DNA of 6,049 nt from positions 1-6,049 of the forward strand of contig JAESSX010000015.1 of assembly GCA_016763915.1 (NCBI GenBank). The letters are read 5' to 3'. Source of the stretch: Rhodospirillales bacterium. Its GTDB lineage: Bacteria > Pseudomonadota > Alphaproteobacteria > Rhodospirillales_A > Casp-alpha2. Below, piece by piece: positions 1 to 6,049 of this stretch (its first letter is position 1; every line of letters starts with the position of its first letter). A model generated the notes under the pieces. It ran no database searches. It was not told where the DNA came from and worked only from the letters and a program-made list of their open reading frames with translations. Position numbers and translations under genes: made by a program.

Positions 1-626
1 AACACGGACGGGCCGGCCCCGGTTACCGCGACGCGGACGCCGGACGCCGTTTTGGCGACAAAAACGCCGGCCACCGCATAGCGTGACGCCGGGTTGGGGA
101 ATTTCGCATAGGCCGCGCGCTCGGCGACGGGGAAATCCACGCCGGTGATGATTTCGTTTTCGTCCAGGGCCGTTTCGAACATATCGACGAAAAAATCGTC
201 GGCGGCTATTTGCCGCGTGTTGGTCGTTATCACCGCATTCAGCGCCAGCGCGGCGGCCGGATAATCGGCGGATGGGTCGTTGTTGGCCAGCGAGCCGCCG
301 AGGGTGCCGCGGTTGCGGACCTGCGCATCACCGATACACCCGGCCAGTTAGGCCAGGGCCGGTGACACCCGGCGCACGTCCGCGGACGCGGCCACGAAGG
401 CGTGGGTCGTCATCGCGCCGATGGCGACCATCGTGTCCGAGACGTCTATTTTGACAAGATCGCCGATCCCGGACAGGTCGACCACGCCCGTCGGCTGGGC
501 CAGCCCGAATTTCATGACCGGAAGGATGGTTTGGCCGCCGGCCAGAAACAGGCCGTCTTCCAGGCTTTCGATGGCGTCCACGGCGGCCTCCAGGGTCGCC
601 GGTTTGTGATAGGAAAAATCCTGCAT
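1..626 (-). pseudogene. coxM: CoxM-like FAD-binding subunit of a molybdenum hydroxylase, interrupted by a TAA and cut by the window edge
   Basis: This is the medium subunit of a carbon-monoxide-dehydrogenase/xanthine-dehydrogenase-type enzyme, which holds FAD and passes electrons from the 2Fe-2S subunit to an acceptor. The ATG at 624-626 gives [16 protein letters not shown], a normal family start. The FAD motif AGGQTILP is at residues 29-36. Codon 93 is TAA (348-350). Translating past it in the same frame gives 115 further codons of unmistakable CoxM sequence, with [10 protein letters not shown] (second FAD motif, codons 103-112), ANNDP and [10 protein letters not shown]. The frame is intact to the window edge, so there is one nonsense change and no frameshift. 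Homologues usually carry a sense codon here between ALA and LAG; GAA to TAA is one base. Family length is roughly 260-290 residues, so about 208 codons are visible. The gene starts 3 nt after the coxS stop, so the two are co-transcribed. A truncated 92-residue product would lack most of the FAD site. Sequencing error is the main alternative. Confidence 0.85.
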
Positions 627-629
627 GGT

Positions 630-1097
<468 letters not shown>

Positions 1098-1240
1098 GAT
1101 CGTTTCGTTTCCAAGGCCCAATACGTTTTTATGGATCGTTTATTTGGATGTTCTGGGGCGTTAAGCCAGCCGACACAAAACCATAGAACCCCGGCTTTGA
1201 AAAGACGGGGTTCATAAAAAATATTTTACGGGAAAAATCT
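1098..1240. promoter_or_regulatory. Divergent promoter region between coxS and the mocA-like gene
   Basis: This 143-nt gap must hold the promoters of both the coxSM operon (minus) and the mocA-like gene (plus). The half next to the mocA-like gene is AT-rich. On the plus strand TTGAAA (1197-1202) and AATATT (1220-1225), 17 bp apart, resemble a sigma-70 promoter. That would give a very short leader, so I hold it weakly. I found no convincing promoter for coxS and no clear sigma-54 site. A strong inverted repeat overlaps the plus-strand -35 candidate. Confidence 0.5.
1186..1213. promoter_or_regulatory. Inverted repeat in the divergent promoter (possible operator or leader hairpin)
   Basis: The arms GAACCCCG (1186-1193) and CGGGGTTC (1206-1213) are perfectly complementary over 8 bp. 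The 12-nt interior can extend the stem as CTT/AAG after a G-A mismatch, closing on a TGAA loop. Neither side is followed by a T run, so it does not look like a terminator. Its place 27 nt before the mocA-like start and over the candidate -35 box suggests a protein-binding site or an RNA structure. The function is inferred. Confidence 0.5.
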
Positions 1241-1849
1241 ATGAATTCAGCGCTAAAACACGAACCCGGCGGCATTTGCGCGATCGTCCTGGCGGCCGGG
1301 GCCTCACGGCGCATGGGGGCGCAGAACAAACTGCTGGCGGAGGTTGGCGGGGTGGCGATGGTCCGCCATGTCGTTACCGCGGCCCTGGCCTCGAAGTTAA
1401 GCGCGGTCGTCGTCGTCACCGGTTTTGAGGGCGGGCGGATTCGGGCGGCGCTTACGGGACTGGACCTGCGCTTCGTCGATAATCCGGATTATGCCGACGG
1501 TCTCAGCACCTCGCTCAGGGCCGGCGTAGGGGCGGCCCGGGACGATTGCACGGGCGCGGTCATTCTGTTGGGAGACATGCCCCGAATTTCGCCCGCGATT
1601 ATCGATCGCCTCGTGGAAAGTTTCCGGGCCGGGGAAGGGCGGTCCATCTGTGTGCCCGTTTTTGACAGGCGGCGCGGCAACCCGGTCTTGTGGCCCAGGC
1701 GGTTTTTTTCCGACCTTGGCGCCATCACCGGAGACCGTGGCGGGCGCGATCTATTGGCCCGGTTGTCGGACCACGTCGACCCGGTCAATGTGGATTCCCC
1801 GGACATATTTTTCGATGTCGATACGCCGGACGACCTTGCCAGCACCTGA
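1241..1849 (+). CDS. mocA: MocA/MobA-like molybdenum cofactor nucleotidyltransferase
   Basis: This 202-residue protein of the NTP_transf_3 (MobA/MocA-like) family likely joins CTP to molybdopterin to form the cytosine dinucleotide cofactor used by CO dehydrogenase-type hydroxylases. The nucleotide-binding loop LAAGASRRMGAQNKLL spans residues 17-32. A metal-binding LLGDMP is at 109-114, RRGNPVLW at 144-151, GDRGGRDLL at 164-172, and the C-terminal DVDTPDDL at 192-199. The length fits MocA (about 190-200 residues), and the gene looks complete. The ATG at 1241 follows a weak GGGA ribosome-binding sequence. It sits divergent from coxSM and upstream of coxG and an xdhC/coxI gene, so a cofactor-supply role for this enzyme is likely. 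Cytidylyl rather than guanylyl specificity is inferred from partner enzymes and overall MocA-like motifs; I cannot prove it from sequence alone. Confidence 0.88.
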   Translation: MNSALKHEPGGICAIVLAAGASRRMGAQNKLLAEVGGVAMVRHVVTAALASKLSAVVVVTGFEGGRIRAALTGLDLRFVDNPDYADGLSTSLRAGVGAARDDCTGAVILLGDMPRISPAIIDRLVESFRAGEGRSICVPVFDRRRGNPVLWPRRFFSDLGAITGDRGGRDLLARLSDHVDPVNVDSPDIFFDVDTPDDLAST

Positions 1850-1858
1850 GGGGCGATT

Positions 1859-1868
1859 TTGTATACAA
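1859..1868. promoter_or_regulatory. TTGTATACAA palindrome, candidate GntR/FadR-type operator
   Basis: This is a perfect 10-bp palindrome, 10 nt past the mocA-like stop and 104 nt before the coxG start. It matches the core of sites known for FadR-subfamily GntR regulators (for example the ATTGTATACAAT site of MatR/MdcY). TACAAT within it (1864-1869) could be a -10 box, but no good -35 lies at the right distance. No GntR gene is in the window, so the regulator is unknown and the role is inferred. Confidence 0.4.
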
Positions 1869-1886
1869 TATGCTTGATCTTTGCCG

Positions 1887-1909
1887 CCCCGTCGCCCAAA
1901 TGAACGGGG
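1887..1909 (+). other. Hairpin in the coxG leader
   Basis: CCCCGT (1887-1892) pairs with ACGGGG (1904-1909) around an 11-nt loop, and a G-U pair can extend it. It is followed by TTATCGAC, not a T run, so it is at most a weak terminator for the mocA-like transcript or a leader structure before coxG. Only the base pairing is seen. Confidence 0.35.
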
Positions 1910-1971
1910 TTATCGACAAAAAACCCAAGTCAATAGAACAAGTCAATAAAAACAGAAAAGGCCAAGCGGCG

Positions 1972-2535
1972 ATGGAACTTAAAGAAGAATTTCGTATTCC
2001 GGCGCCCCGAGAGGCGGTGTTCGCGGCGCTGAACGACCCGGAGGTTCTGGCCGCCGCCATTCCCGGGTGTGAGTCCCTGGAAAAAATTTCCGAGACCGCC
2101 TTTACCGCAAGCGTGGTTTCCAAGATCGGGCCGATCAAGGCCAAATTCAAAGGCGAGGTCACGTTGTCGGATATTCTCGCGCCCGAAAGCTACACCATTT
2201 CCGGGCAGGGCAAGGCCGGACCCGCGGGTTTCGCCAAGGGCTCGGCGAAGGTCCATCTGACCGAAGTGGACGGCGAAACGGTCCTGCGTTACGAAATCAG
2301 TGCCGATGTCGGCGGCAAAATCGCCCAATTGGGGGGGCGGCTGATCGAGGCCACCTCGAAAAAGCTGGCGGCCAGGTTCTTTAAGGATTTCGAAAAAATC
2401 GTCCTGGAACGGGCCGGCGTCGAAGCCCCGGCCGGAGAAAAGCCCGAGACCGCGCCGGCAAAGGGGGCTCCGGGACTCCGGATAGCCCTTGCCCTGGCCG
2501 CCGCCGGGCTTGCCGCTTACCTGTTGTTGCAATAA
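1972..2535 (+). CDS. coxG: CoxG-like SRPBCC protein with C-terminal membrane anchor
   Basis: This 187-residue CoxG-family (carbon monoxide dehydrogenase subunit G, SRPBCC/START-like fold) protein is known in Oligotropha to help recruit CO dehydrogenase to the cytoplasmic membrane. The SRPBCC domain fills residues 1-145, opening with MELKEEFRIPAPREAVFAAL, and NDPEVLAAAIPGCESL follows at 21-36. A Pro/Ala/Glu-rich linker covers about 147-168. Residues 169-187 are a single hydrophobic helix ending at the C-terminus, as expected for a tail anchor. I chose the ATG at 1972 because family members begin here; the open frame extends upstream, but those residues are not family-like. The ribosome-binding site is weak. 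The stop overlaps the next gene's start (TAATG), so the two are translationally coupled. The 122-nt gap after the mocA-like gene suggests that coxG-coxI could have its own promoter. Confidence 0.9.
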   Translation: MELKEEFRIPAPREAVFAALNDPEVLAAAIPGCESLEKISETAFTASVVSKIGPIKAKFKGEVTLSDILAPESYTISGQGKAGPAGFAKGSAKVHLTEVDGETVLRYEISADVGGKIAQLGGRLIEATSKKLAARFFKDFEKIVLERAGVEAPAGEKPETAPAKGAPGLRIALALAAAGLAAYLLLQ

Positions 2536-3569
2536 TGACGACCTCCTCCTCATCGGTTCCATTGCCGCAAATGGAAGTCATCGACACGTTGACCGGCTGG
2601 CTGGATCAAGGCCACGCCGCCGCCCTGGCGACGGTTGTTTCCACGTGGGGGTCATCCCCCTGTCCGGCCGGCAGCCATCTGGCCATCCGCGACGATGGCG
2701 CCATCGTCGGCTCCGTTTCCGCCGGTTGTGTGGAATCCGCCGTCGTTCACGATGCCATGGAAGTCCTAGAAGGGGCTGCGCCTCGGGTTTCGGAATATGG
2801 CGTCACCAGCGATATGGCCTGGCAGGTCGGTTTGGCTTGCGGCGGGAAAATCAAGGTTCTGGTCCGCCGCATCGACGATGGAGCGGCGTTGTACCGCGAC
2901 GCCCGCAAGCGAATCGAAGAAGGACTTTCCTCGGCGTTGGTGACGCGATTAACCGACGGAGCCTCGGCGCTGATAGGCGAGGGGATCAAAAGCGGCCCCC
3001 TGGAAGTCTCCGGTGGTTTGAGCGAGGCGGCGATCGATGCCGCCCATGAGAACCGCAATCACGTTTTTGAAATTGACGAAGACGCGTATTTCATCGAATC
3101 CGTCACGCCACCGAGCCGCCTGATCCTGATCGGCGCCGTGCATATCGCCCAGGCCCTCGTTCCCATGGCCCGGATTGCCGGTTTCCAGGTCGTCGTGCTG
3201 GACCCGCGCGAGGCCTTCGCCACGCCCGAGCGCTTCCCCGGCGTTGAAATCCGGACCGATTGGCCGGACCAGGCGCTCAAGCAACTTGACGTCAATGATC
3301 GCACCGCCATCGTCGTGCTGACCCATGACCCCAAAATTGACGACCCGGTCCTTCATTTGGCGTTGACGTCCCCGGCCTTTTACGTCGGCGCGCTGGGCAG
3401 CCTGCAAACCCAGGAAAAACGCAATCTCCGGCTCGAAGAACGGGGCCTGAGCGCCGCTGATCTGGGACGGCTGTTTGGGCCCGTCGGCCTGGATATCGGA
3501 TCCGCGTCCCCGGCGGAGATCGCGGTTTCCATTCTGGCCGAGATCATCCAGGAAATGCGGCGGGGCTGA
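2535..3569 (+). CDS. coxI: XdhC/CoxI-family molybdenum hydroxylase maturation protein
   Basis: This 344-residue XdhC/CoxI-family protein serves in insertion or sulfuration of the molybdenum cofactor in xanthine-dehydrogenase-type enzymes. The N-terminal XdhC_CoxI domain shows GSSPCPAGSHLAI (39-51), GSVSAGCVES (59-68) and WQVGLACGGKIKV (96-108), with conserved C65 and C102. The C-terminal Rossmann-like XdhC domain shows LILIGAVHIAQAL (196-208), VVLDPRE (220-226), THDPKIDDPVL (263-273), YVGALGS (283-289) and GPVGLDIG..SPAEIAVSILAEI (315-337). Both domains are present in one chain, as in full-length XdhC/CoxI. The start at 2535 shares one base with the coxG stop; this supports it over the internal ATG at codon 13. 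In Oligotropha the equivalent gene sits in the cox cluster, so coxI fits; xdhC would be an equal family name. It is the last plus-strand gene, followed by a terminator hairpin. Confidence 0.92.
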   Translation: MTTSSSSVPLPQMEVIDTLTGWLDQGHAAALATVVSTWGSSPCPAGSHLAIRDDGAIVGSVSAGCVESAVVHDAMEVLEGAAPRVSEYGVTSDMAWQVGLACGGKIKVLVRRIDDGAALYRDARKRIEEGLSSALVTRLTDGASALIGEGIKSGPLEVSGGLSEAAIDAAHENRNHVFEIDEDAYFIESVTPPSRLILIGAVHIAQALVPMARIAGFQVVVLDPREAFATPERFPGVEIRTDWPDQALKQLDVNDRTAIVVLTHDPKIDDPVLHLALTSPAFYVGALGSLQTQEKRNLRLEERGLSAADLGRLFGPVGLDIGSASPAEIAVSILAEIIQEMRRG

Positions 3570-3584
3570 TACCGACAATCAAAA

Positions 3585-3621
3585 AAAACGGGCCGCGGCC
3601 TGATTGGCCACGGCCCGCTTT
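3585..3621 (-). terminator. Rho-independent terminator between convergent coxI and mcp
   Basis: CGGGCCG-C-GGCC (3589-3600) pairs with GGCC-A-CGGCCCG (3606-3617) around a TGATT loop, giving 11 bp and one mismatch. On the minus strand the hairpin is followed at once by eight T (3581-3588 on plus are A), a textbook terminator for the MCP gene. On the plus strand only CTTT follows, so it may also end the coxG-coxI transcript less efficiently. Confidence 0.85.
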
Positions 3622-3644
3622 AAAAGCCGGGATTGCCGTTTCGG

Positions 3645-5177
3645 CTATTTGTCGTCGTTCATGAAGGCTGCGATTTCGGCCTGCAGGGCTTCCGACTGTT
3701 TGGACAGTTCGCTTGCCGCTTCGAGGACCTGAGTGGACGATTCACCGGTTTCGCCGGCCGCCTTCTGGACCTCGACGATATTGGTCGAAACTTCCTGCGT
3801 ACCGGCAGAGGCTTCCTGGACGTTGCGTGCGATTTCCTGCGTTGCCGCGCCCTGTTGCTCGACGGCCGAGGCAATGGTACCGGCGATTTCGTTGACCTTG
3901 CTGATGGTTTCGCCGATCCCCTTGATCGCCGTCACCGCATTGCCGGTGGCGGCCTGGATCGCCGAAATCTGGGCCGAGATATCGCCGGTCGCCTTGGCGG
4001 TCTGGCTGGCCAGCGACTTGACCTCGTTGGCGACGACGGCAAATCCCTTGCCGGCGTCCCCGGCCCGGGCCGCTTCGATGGTGGCGTTCAGGGCCAGCAG
4101 GTTGGTCTGGGCGGCGATATCGCTGATCAACTCAACCACTTGGCCGATCTTGTCGGCGGCTTCGGCCAGTTCCTCGACCGAGGCGTTGGTCTGTTCGGCC
4201 TCATGCGCCGCACTTTGGGCGATTTCGGACGATTCCCTGACCTGACGGCCGACTTCCTCAATGGAGGCCGACAATTCCTCGGCCGCCGAAGCCACGGTCT
4301 GCACGTTGGCGGACGCCTGTTCCGCCGTCGCCGACAGGCTCTGGGCGGTGTTCTGCAACTCGGTCGAGGCCGAGGCGACGATGGAAGTCACTTCCTTGAC
4401 GTTGTTGGCCATTTTCACCTGGTCGGAAATAACGTTCCAAGCGACCATGGCGCCGACGTAATACCCGGTGCTGTCGATGATCGCGGAAACGTCCAGCGAC
4501 AAGGTTTCCTCGCCAAGTGAAATCTTCGCCTTGTGCGGCAGATTGTTGGCATCGCCCAGCATTTTGCGCTGGTGGCTCGGGTTCTTGTGGAAGATATCGA
4601 TGCAACTACCCATTAAATCATCGGCCTTGATCGGGAGCAGGTGTTCCACGGTTTTCAGTGTGTCGATGCTGGTCTGGTTGATGTAGGTGACCTCAAGGGT
4701 TTTGGGGTCGCACATAATGATGTTGATGGGCATGACGTCGACCATCTGCTTGAGGTTCTCGCGCTCGGTGACGATGGTCCACGACAGCAACAAGTGTTCG
4801 ATAGCGCCCACGGCATTGGTCAGTGCCGAGACATTGAGTTCCAGGAGATGATGCCCAAGGCGGATGATCGCCATGTGCGGCAGATTGGCCGGATTGGCCA
4901 GCATCTGGCGCTGGTGGCTCGGGTTTTTGTGGAAAACGTCGATGCACTGGCCGACGATATTGTCGGCGGTGACGCCATGGGGCAGCAAATCCTGAATCTG
5001 CCGGAGCGTGTCTATACTGGTCTTGTTGGCATAGGTAATGTTGAAGGTCGCAGGATCGCAGAGCATAACGTTGGCCGGCAGGTTGTCGATCAGCCGGCTA
5101 TAGGTTTGTGCATCAAGGCCATCGGCGGTGCTATGAGGGGCTTCTAATTCGACCTCGGCAAGATTTGTTTGATTCAT
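3645..5177 (-). CDS. Soluble methyl-accepting chemotaxis protein with tandem PAS domains
   Basis: This 510-residue chemoreceptor would signal to CheA/CheW from the cytoplasm; no hydrophobic segment long enough to cross a membrane is present. Two PAS domains (about residues 28-138 and 144-252) come first. Each has [21 protein letters not shown] or [20 protein letters not shown] (82-90 and 196-204) and a late Trp (W133, W247). The methyl-accepting signalling coiled coil fills about 255-505. Its hairpin tip is around [20 protein letters not shown] (351-370) followed by [20 protein letters not shown]. There is no C-terminal NWETF-type tether; it ends AFMNDDK. I chose the ATG at 5175-5177, since GGAG lies 9 nt upstream; a TTG at 5204 and an ATG at 5198 are in frame but less supported. 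The ligand is not known. The His/Trp pattern recalls the heme-PAS of Aer2, which is an inference. It converges with coxI and seems transcribed alone. Confidence 0.93.
   Translation of the reverse strand: MNQTNLAEVELEAPHSTADGLDAQTYSRLIDNLPANVMLCDPATFNITYANKTSIDTLRQIQDLLPHGVTADNIVGQCIDVFHKNPSHQRQMLANPANLPHMAIIRLGHHLLELNVSALTNAVGAIEHLLLSWTIVTERENLKQMVDVMPINIIMCDPKTLEVTYINQTSIDTLKTVEHLLPIKADDLMGSCIDIFHKNPSHQRKMLGDANNLPHKAKISLGEETLSLDVSAIIDSTGYYVGAMVAWNVISDQVKMANNVKEVTSIVASASTELQNTAQSLSATAEQASANVQTVASAAEELSASIEEVGRQVRESSEIAQSAAHEAEQTNASVEELAEAADKIGQVVELISDIAAQTNLLALNATIEAARAGDAGKGFAVVANEVKSLASQTAKATGDISAQISAIQAATGNAVTAIKGIGETISKVNEIAGTIASAVEQQGAATQEIARNVQEASAGTQEVSTNIVEVQKAAGETGESSTQVLEAASELSKQSEALQAEIAAFMNDDK
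4428..5090 (-). repeat. Tandem duplication encoding the two PAS domains of the MCP
   Basis: The two PAS units (about 4770-5090 and 4428-4742) align almost without gaps. The unit offset is 116 residues up to LLP and 114 after it, so only a two-residue indel separates them. DNA identity is still high: an 18-nt block is identical at 4566-4583 and 4908-4925, exactly 342 nt apart. This is a protein-coding duplication rather than a mobile repeat. Confidence 0.8.
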
Positions 5178-5248
5178 TACGTTTATCTCCGCTTTCATCT
5201 GCAAGTTTTCAAAGGATGGCTATTAAACAGTCTCGTTTCAGATTTCCG

Positions 5249-5269
5249 CCCGTCACTCCCTAGGACGGG
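5249..5269. other. Hairpin in the mcp upstream region
   Basis: CCCGTC (5249-5254) pairs with GACGGG (5264-5269) around a 9-nt loop; TTTT follows on the plus strand. No plus-strand gene ends nearby, so a terminator role has no client that I can see. On the minus strand it would lie in the mcp leader, about 72 nt before the start codon, where it might be a leader structure. Confidence 0.3.
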
Positions 5270-5577
5270 TTTTCATGTTTCCCCCCGGTAGCCCGCGAAA
5301 ACAGGAGACCCGAGTTCTAAACTAAATTAGTAGGCTATATTGAATCGGTTATGTGTCAGGTGTAGGACATGAAAATGTCAGTATGTTGCAAAGTGTTTCG
5401 AAATAAATCACCGGTCCCCCGACACGGACCAAATCGGGTTATTAACCAATTGAATTGCTTATATATTTAGCGCAGAAATCGCCAAAGTCCCGAAGGACGT
5501 TTCCCGCCAAAAAATTATTGATTCGGGCTAAGGATTGACGCTTGTCGGGCCGGTTTCCGCGGCAATCTGTTTTTTTC

Positions 5578-5604
5578 CGCCCTTCGGCGGCCTGCCGCCG
5601 GGCG
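5578..5604. other. GC-rich hairpin in the intergenic stretch
   Basis: CGCCC (5578-5582) pairs with GGGCG (5600-5604), and inside it GGCGG (5586-5590) pairs with CCGCC (5595-5599) around CCTG, with a TTC bulge. Seven T lie on the 5' side on the plus strand, so neither direction has the T run after the stem that a terminator needs. It could be a REP-like element or the edge of old mobile DNA; only the structure is seen. Confidence 0.35.
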
Positions 5605-5741
5605 ACTCAGGCACACCGGTTTTCTAAGGTTTTGGTGCGCGGCTCCGTTTTCGGGTCGTTGGATTCGTCCGTGTCCGTATTCGGCATTTTTATTATCTCC
5701 TGTACCACTGATCAGATTCCGGTTGCCGGAACTCGAAAGGC

Positions 5742-6049
5742 ATGACGGGTCAGTTCCGCCAATCATTGTTTGGACGCGTTGGTGGTTATGAAGACGTGAA
5801 CGACGCCGAGCGTCTCGGACGTGATCCCGCCATGCGGTGGATTGTCGGCGGCAAGGCCGTCGAAAGACAGGCGGCGTCCACCAGCCAGATGGGGCGCTTC
5901 GAGACGGAGCTTCTGGCGAGCGATGCGAACGTTGAAGTGCTGGCCGACATGAACGGGGCATGGATCGAACGTGTCCATGACCGCCGCCCGCCAAAGATGA
6001 TCCTTCTCGACATGGACAGCAGCGTCAGCCCGACTCATGGCGAACAAGA
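5742..6049 (+). CDS. IS1380-family transposase, N-terminus missing, runs off the right edge
   Basis: The plus frame is open from 5712 to the window end. It reads FRQSLFGRVGGYEDVNDAERL, then RDPAMRWIVGG, ASTSQMGRFETELL, WIERVHDRRPPK and MILLDMDSSVSPTHGEQ. This is the pattern of IS1380-family (DDE transposase group 1) enzymes, which cut and join the ends of the insertion sequence. LLDMDSS (codons 88-94 from the ATG at 5742) should hold the first catalytic Asp. Full-length members have about 75 more residues before this point, with a conserved FDGG/SDGG-type segment. Here a TGA at 5709 closes the frame, and I do not find the missing part in the other frames upstream. The copy is therefore probably 5'-truncated and inactive, although the rest lies outside the window. 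The ATG at 5742 is only the first in frame, not a confident start. No inverted-repeat end could be confirmed. Confidence 0.82.
   Translation, partial: MTGQFRQSLFGRVGGYEDVNDAERLGRDPAMRWIVGGKAVERQAASTSQMGRFETELLASDANVEVLADMNGAWIERVHDRRPPKMILLDMDSSVSPTHGEQ

Larger units (their letters stand above)
5178..5741. other. Gene-free stretch between mcp and the transposase remnant
   Basis: I see no coding region with recognisable sequence here. The part at 5310-5470 is visibly richer in A and T than the genes on either side, and should include the mcp promoter (minus strand), though I cannot pick convincing -35/-10 boxes. Short inverted repeats are frequent: 5249-5269, 5366-5379 (GACAT/ATGTC), 5413-5430 (GGTCC/GGACC), 5437-5447 (GGTTA-T-TAACC), 5447-5457 (CAATT-G-AATTG), 5487-5498, 5578-5604 and 5717-5731. 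A 67-codon open frame at 5542-5745 has no recognised family and poor ribosome-binding context, so I do not call it. Confidence 0.6.

Noticed and set aside
1690..1971. Long N-terminal extension of coxG (up to 94 extra residues)
   Set aside because: It overlaps the mocA-like gene and the intergenic gap and has no CoxG-like sequence; the family start fits 1972.
3633..4520. 295-codon plus-strand open frame, Gly/Asp/Leu-rich
   Set aside because: It is the antisense of the MCP signalling domain; its repetitive look comes from the coiled-coil codons on the other strand.
5281..5340. Possible c-di-GMP (GEMM) riboswitch in the mcp leader, prompted by GGTAGCCCG-like sequence
   Set aside because: The other conserved blocks of the GEMM aptamer are absent on either strand.
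5542..5745. 67-codon plus-strand open frame
   Set aside because: No family is recognised, there is no good ribosome-binding site, and it overlaps the GC hairpin at 5578-5604; nothing supports it as a gene.
5763..6047. 94-codon minus-strand open frame at the right end
   Set aside because: The plus strand of the same DNA encodes clear IS1380 transposase motifs.

Overview
The window is moderately GC-rich proteobacterial DNA. Its gene content is a divergent molybdenum-hydroxylase (cox/CODH-like) locus, a soluble PAS-type chemoreceptor and an IS1380-family remnant. The MCP resembles the many PAS-MCPs of Rhodospirillales-like (magnetospirillum-type) Alphaproteobacteria. That taxonomic placement is an inference from protein style, not a search result.

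Layout. (i) 1-1097, minus strand: coxS (2Fe-2S subunit), then coxM (FAD subunit), which runs off the left edge. coxM has an in-frame TAA at codon 93, but the same frame continues as clear CoxM sequence to the window edge, so it is annotated as an interrupted gene. The large molybdopterin subunit (coxL) is not in the window. (ii) 1098-1240: a divergent control region with a strong inverted repeat. (iii) 1241-3569, plus strand: a MocA/MobA-like nucleotidyltransferase, then after a 122-nt gap coxG (SRPBCC protein with a C-terminal membrane helix), overlapped by one base (TAATG) by an XdhC/CoxI-family maturation gene. A perfect TTGTATACAA palindrome (GntR/FadR-type operator candidate) lies just after the mocA-like stop. 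(iv) 3585-3621: a hairpin terminator between convergent genes. (v) 3645-5177, minus strand: a 510-residue cytoplasmic methyl-accepting chemotaxis protein with two near-duplicate PAS domains. (vi) 5178-5741: a gene-free, visibly AT-richer stretch with several short inverted repeats. (vii) 5742-6049, plus strand: an IS1380-family transposase reading frame that lacks its usual N-terminus and leaves the window.

How the genes fit together. CoxS and CoxM would pass electrons from a molybdenum active site (on CoxL, elsewhere) through two 2Fe-2S clusters to FAD. The MocA-like protein would make the cytosine dinucleotide form of the molybdenum cofactor. The XdhC/CoxI protein would help load or sulfurate the cofactor. 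CoxG would tether the enzyme to the membrane. The stop in coxM means this copy is either a recently damaged operon, a polymorphism or a base-call error. Substrate (CO or another compound) cannot be decided without the large subunit.
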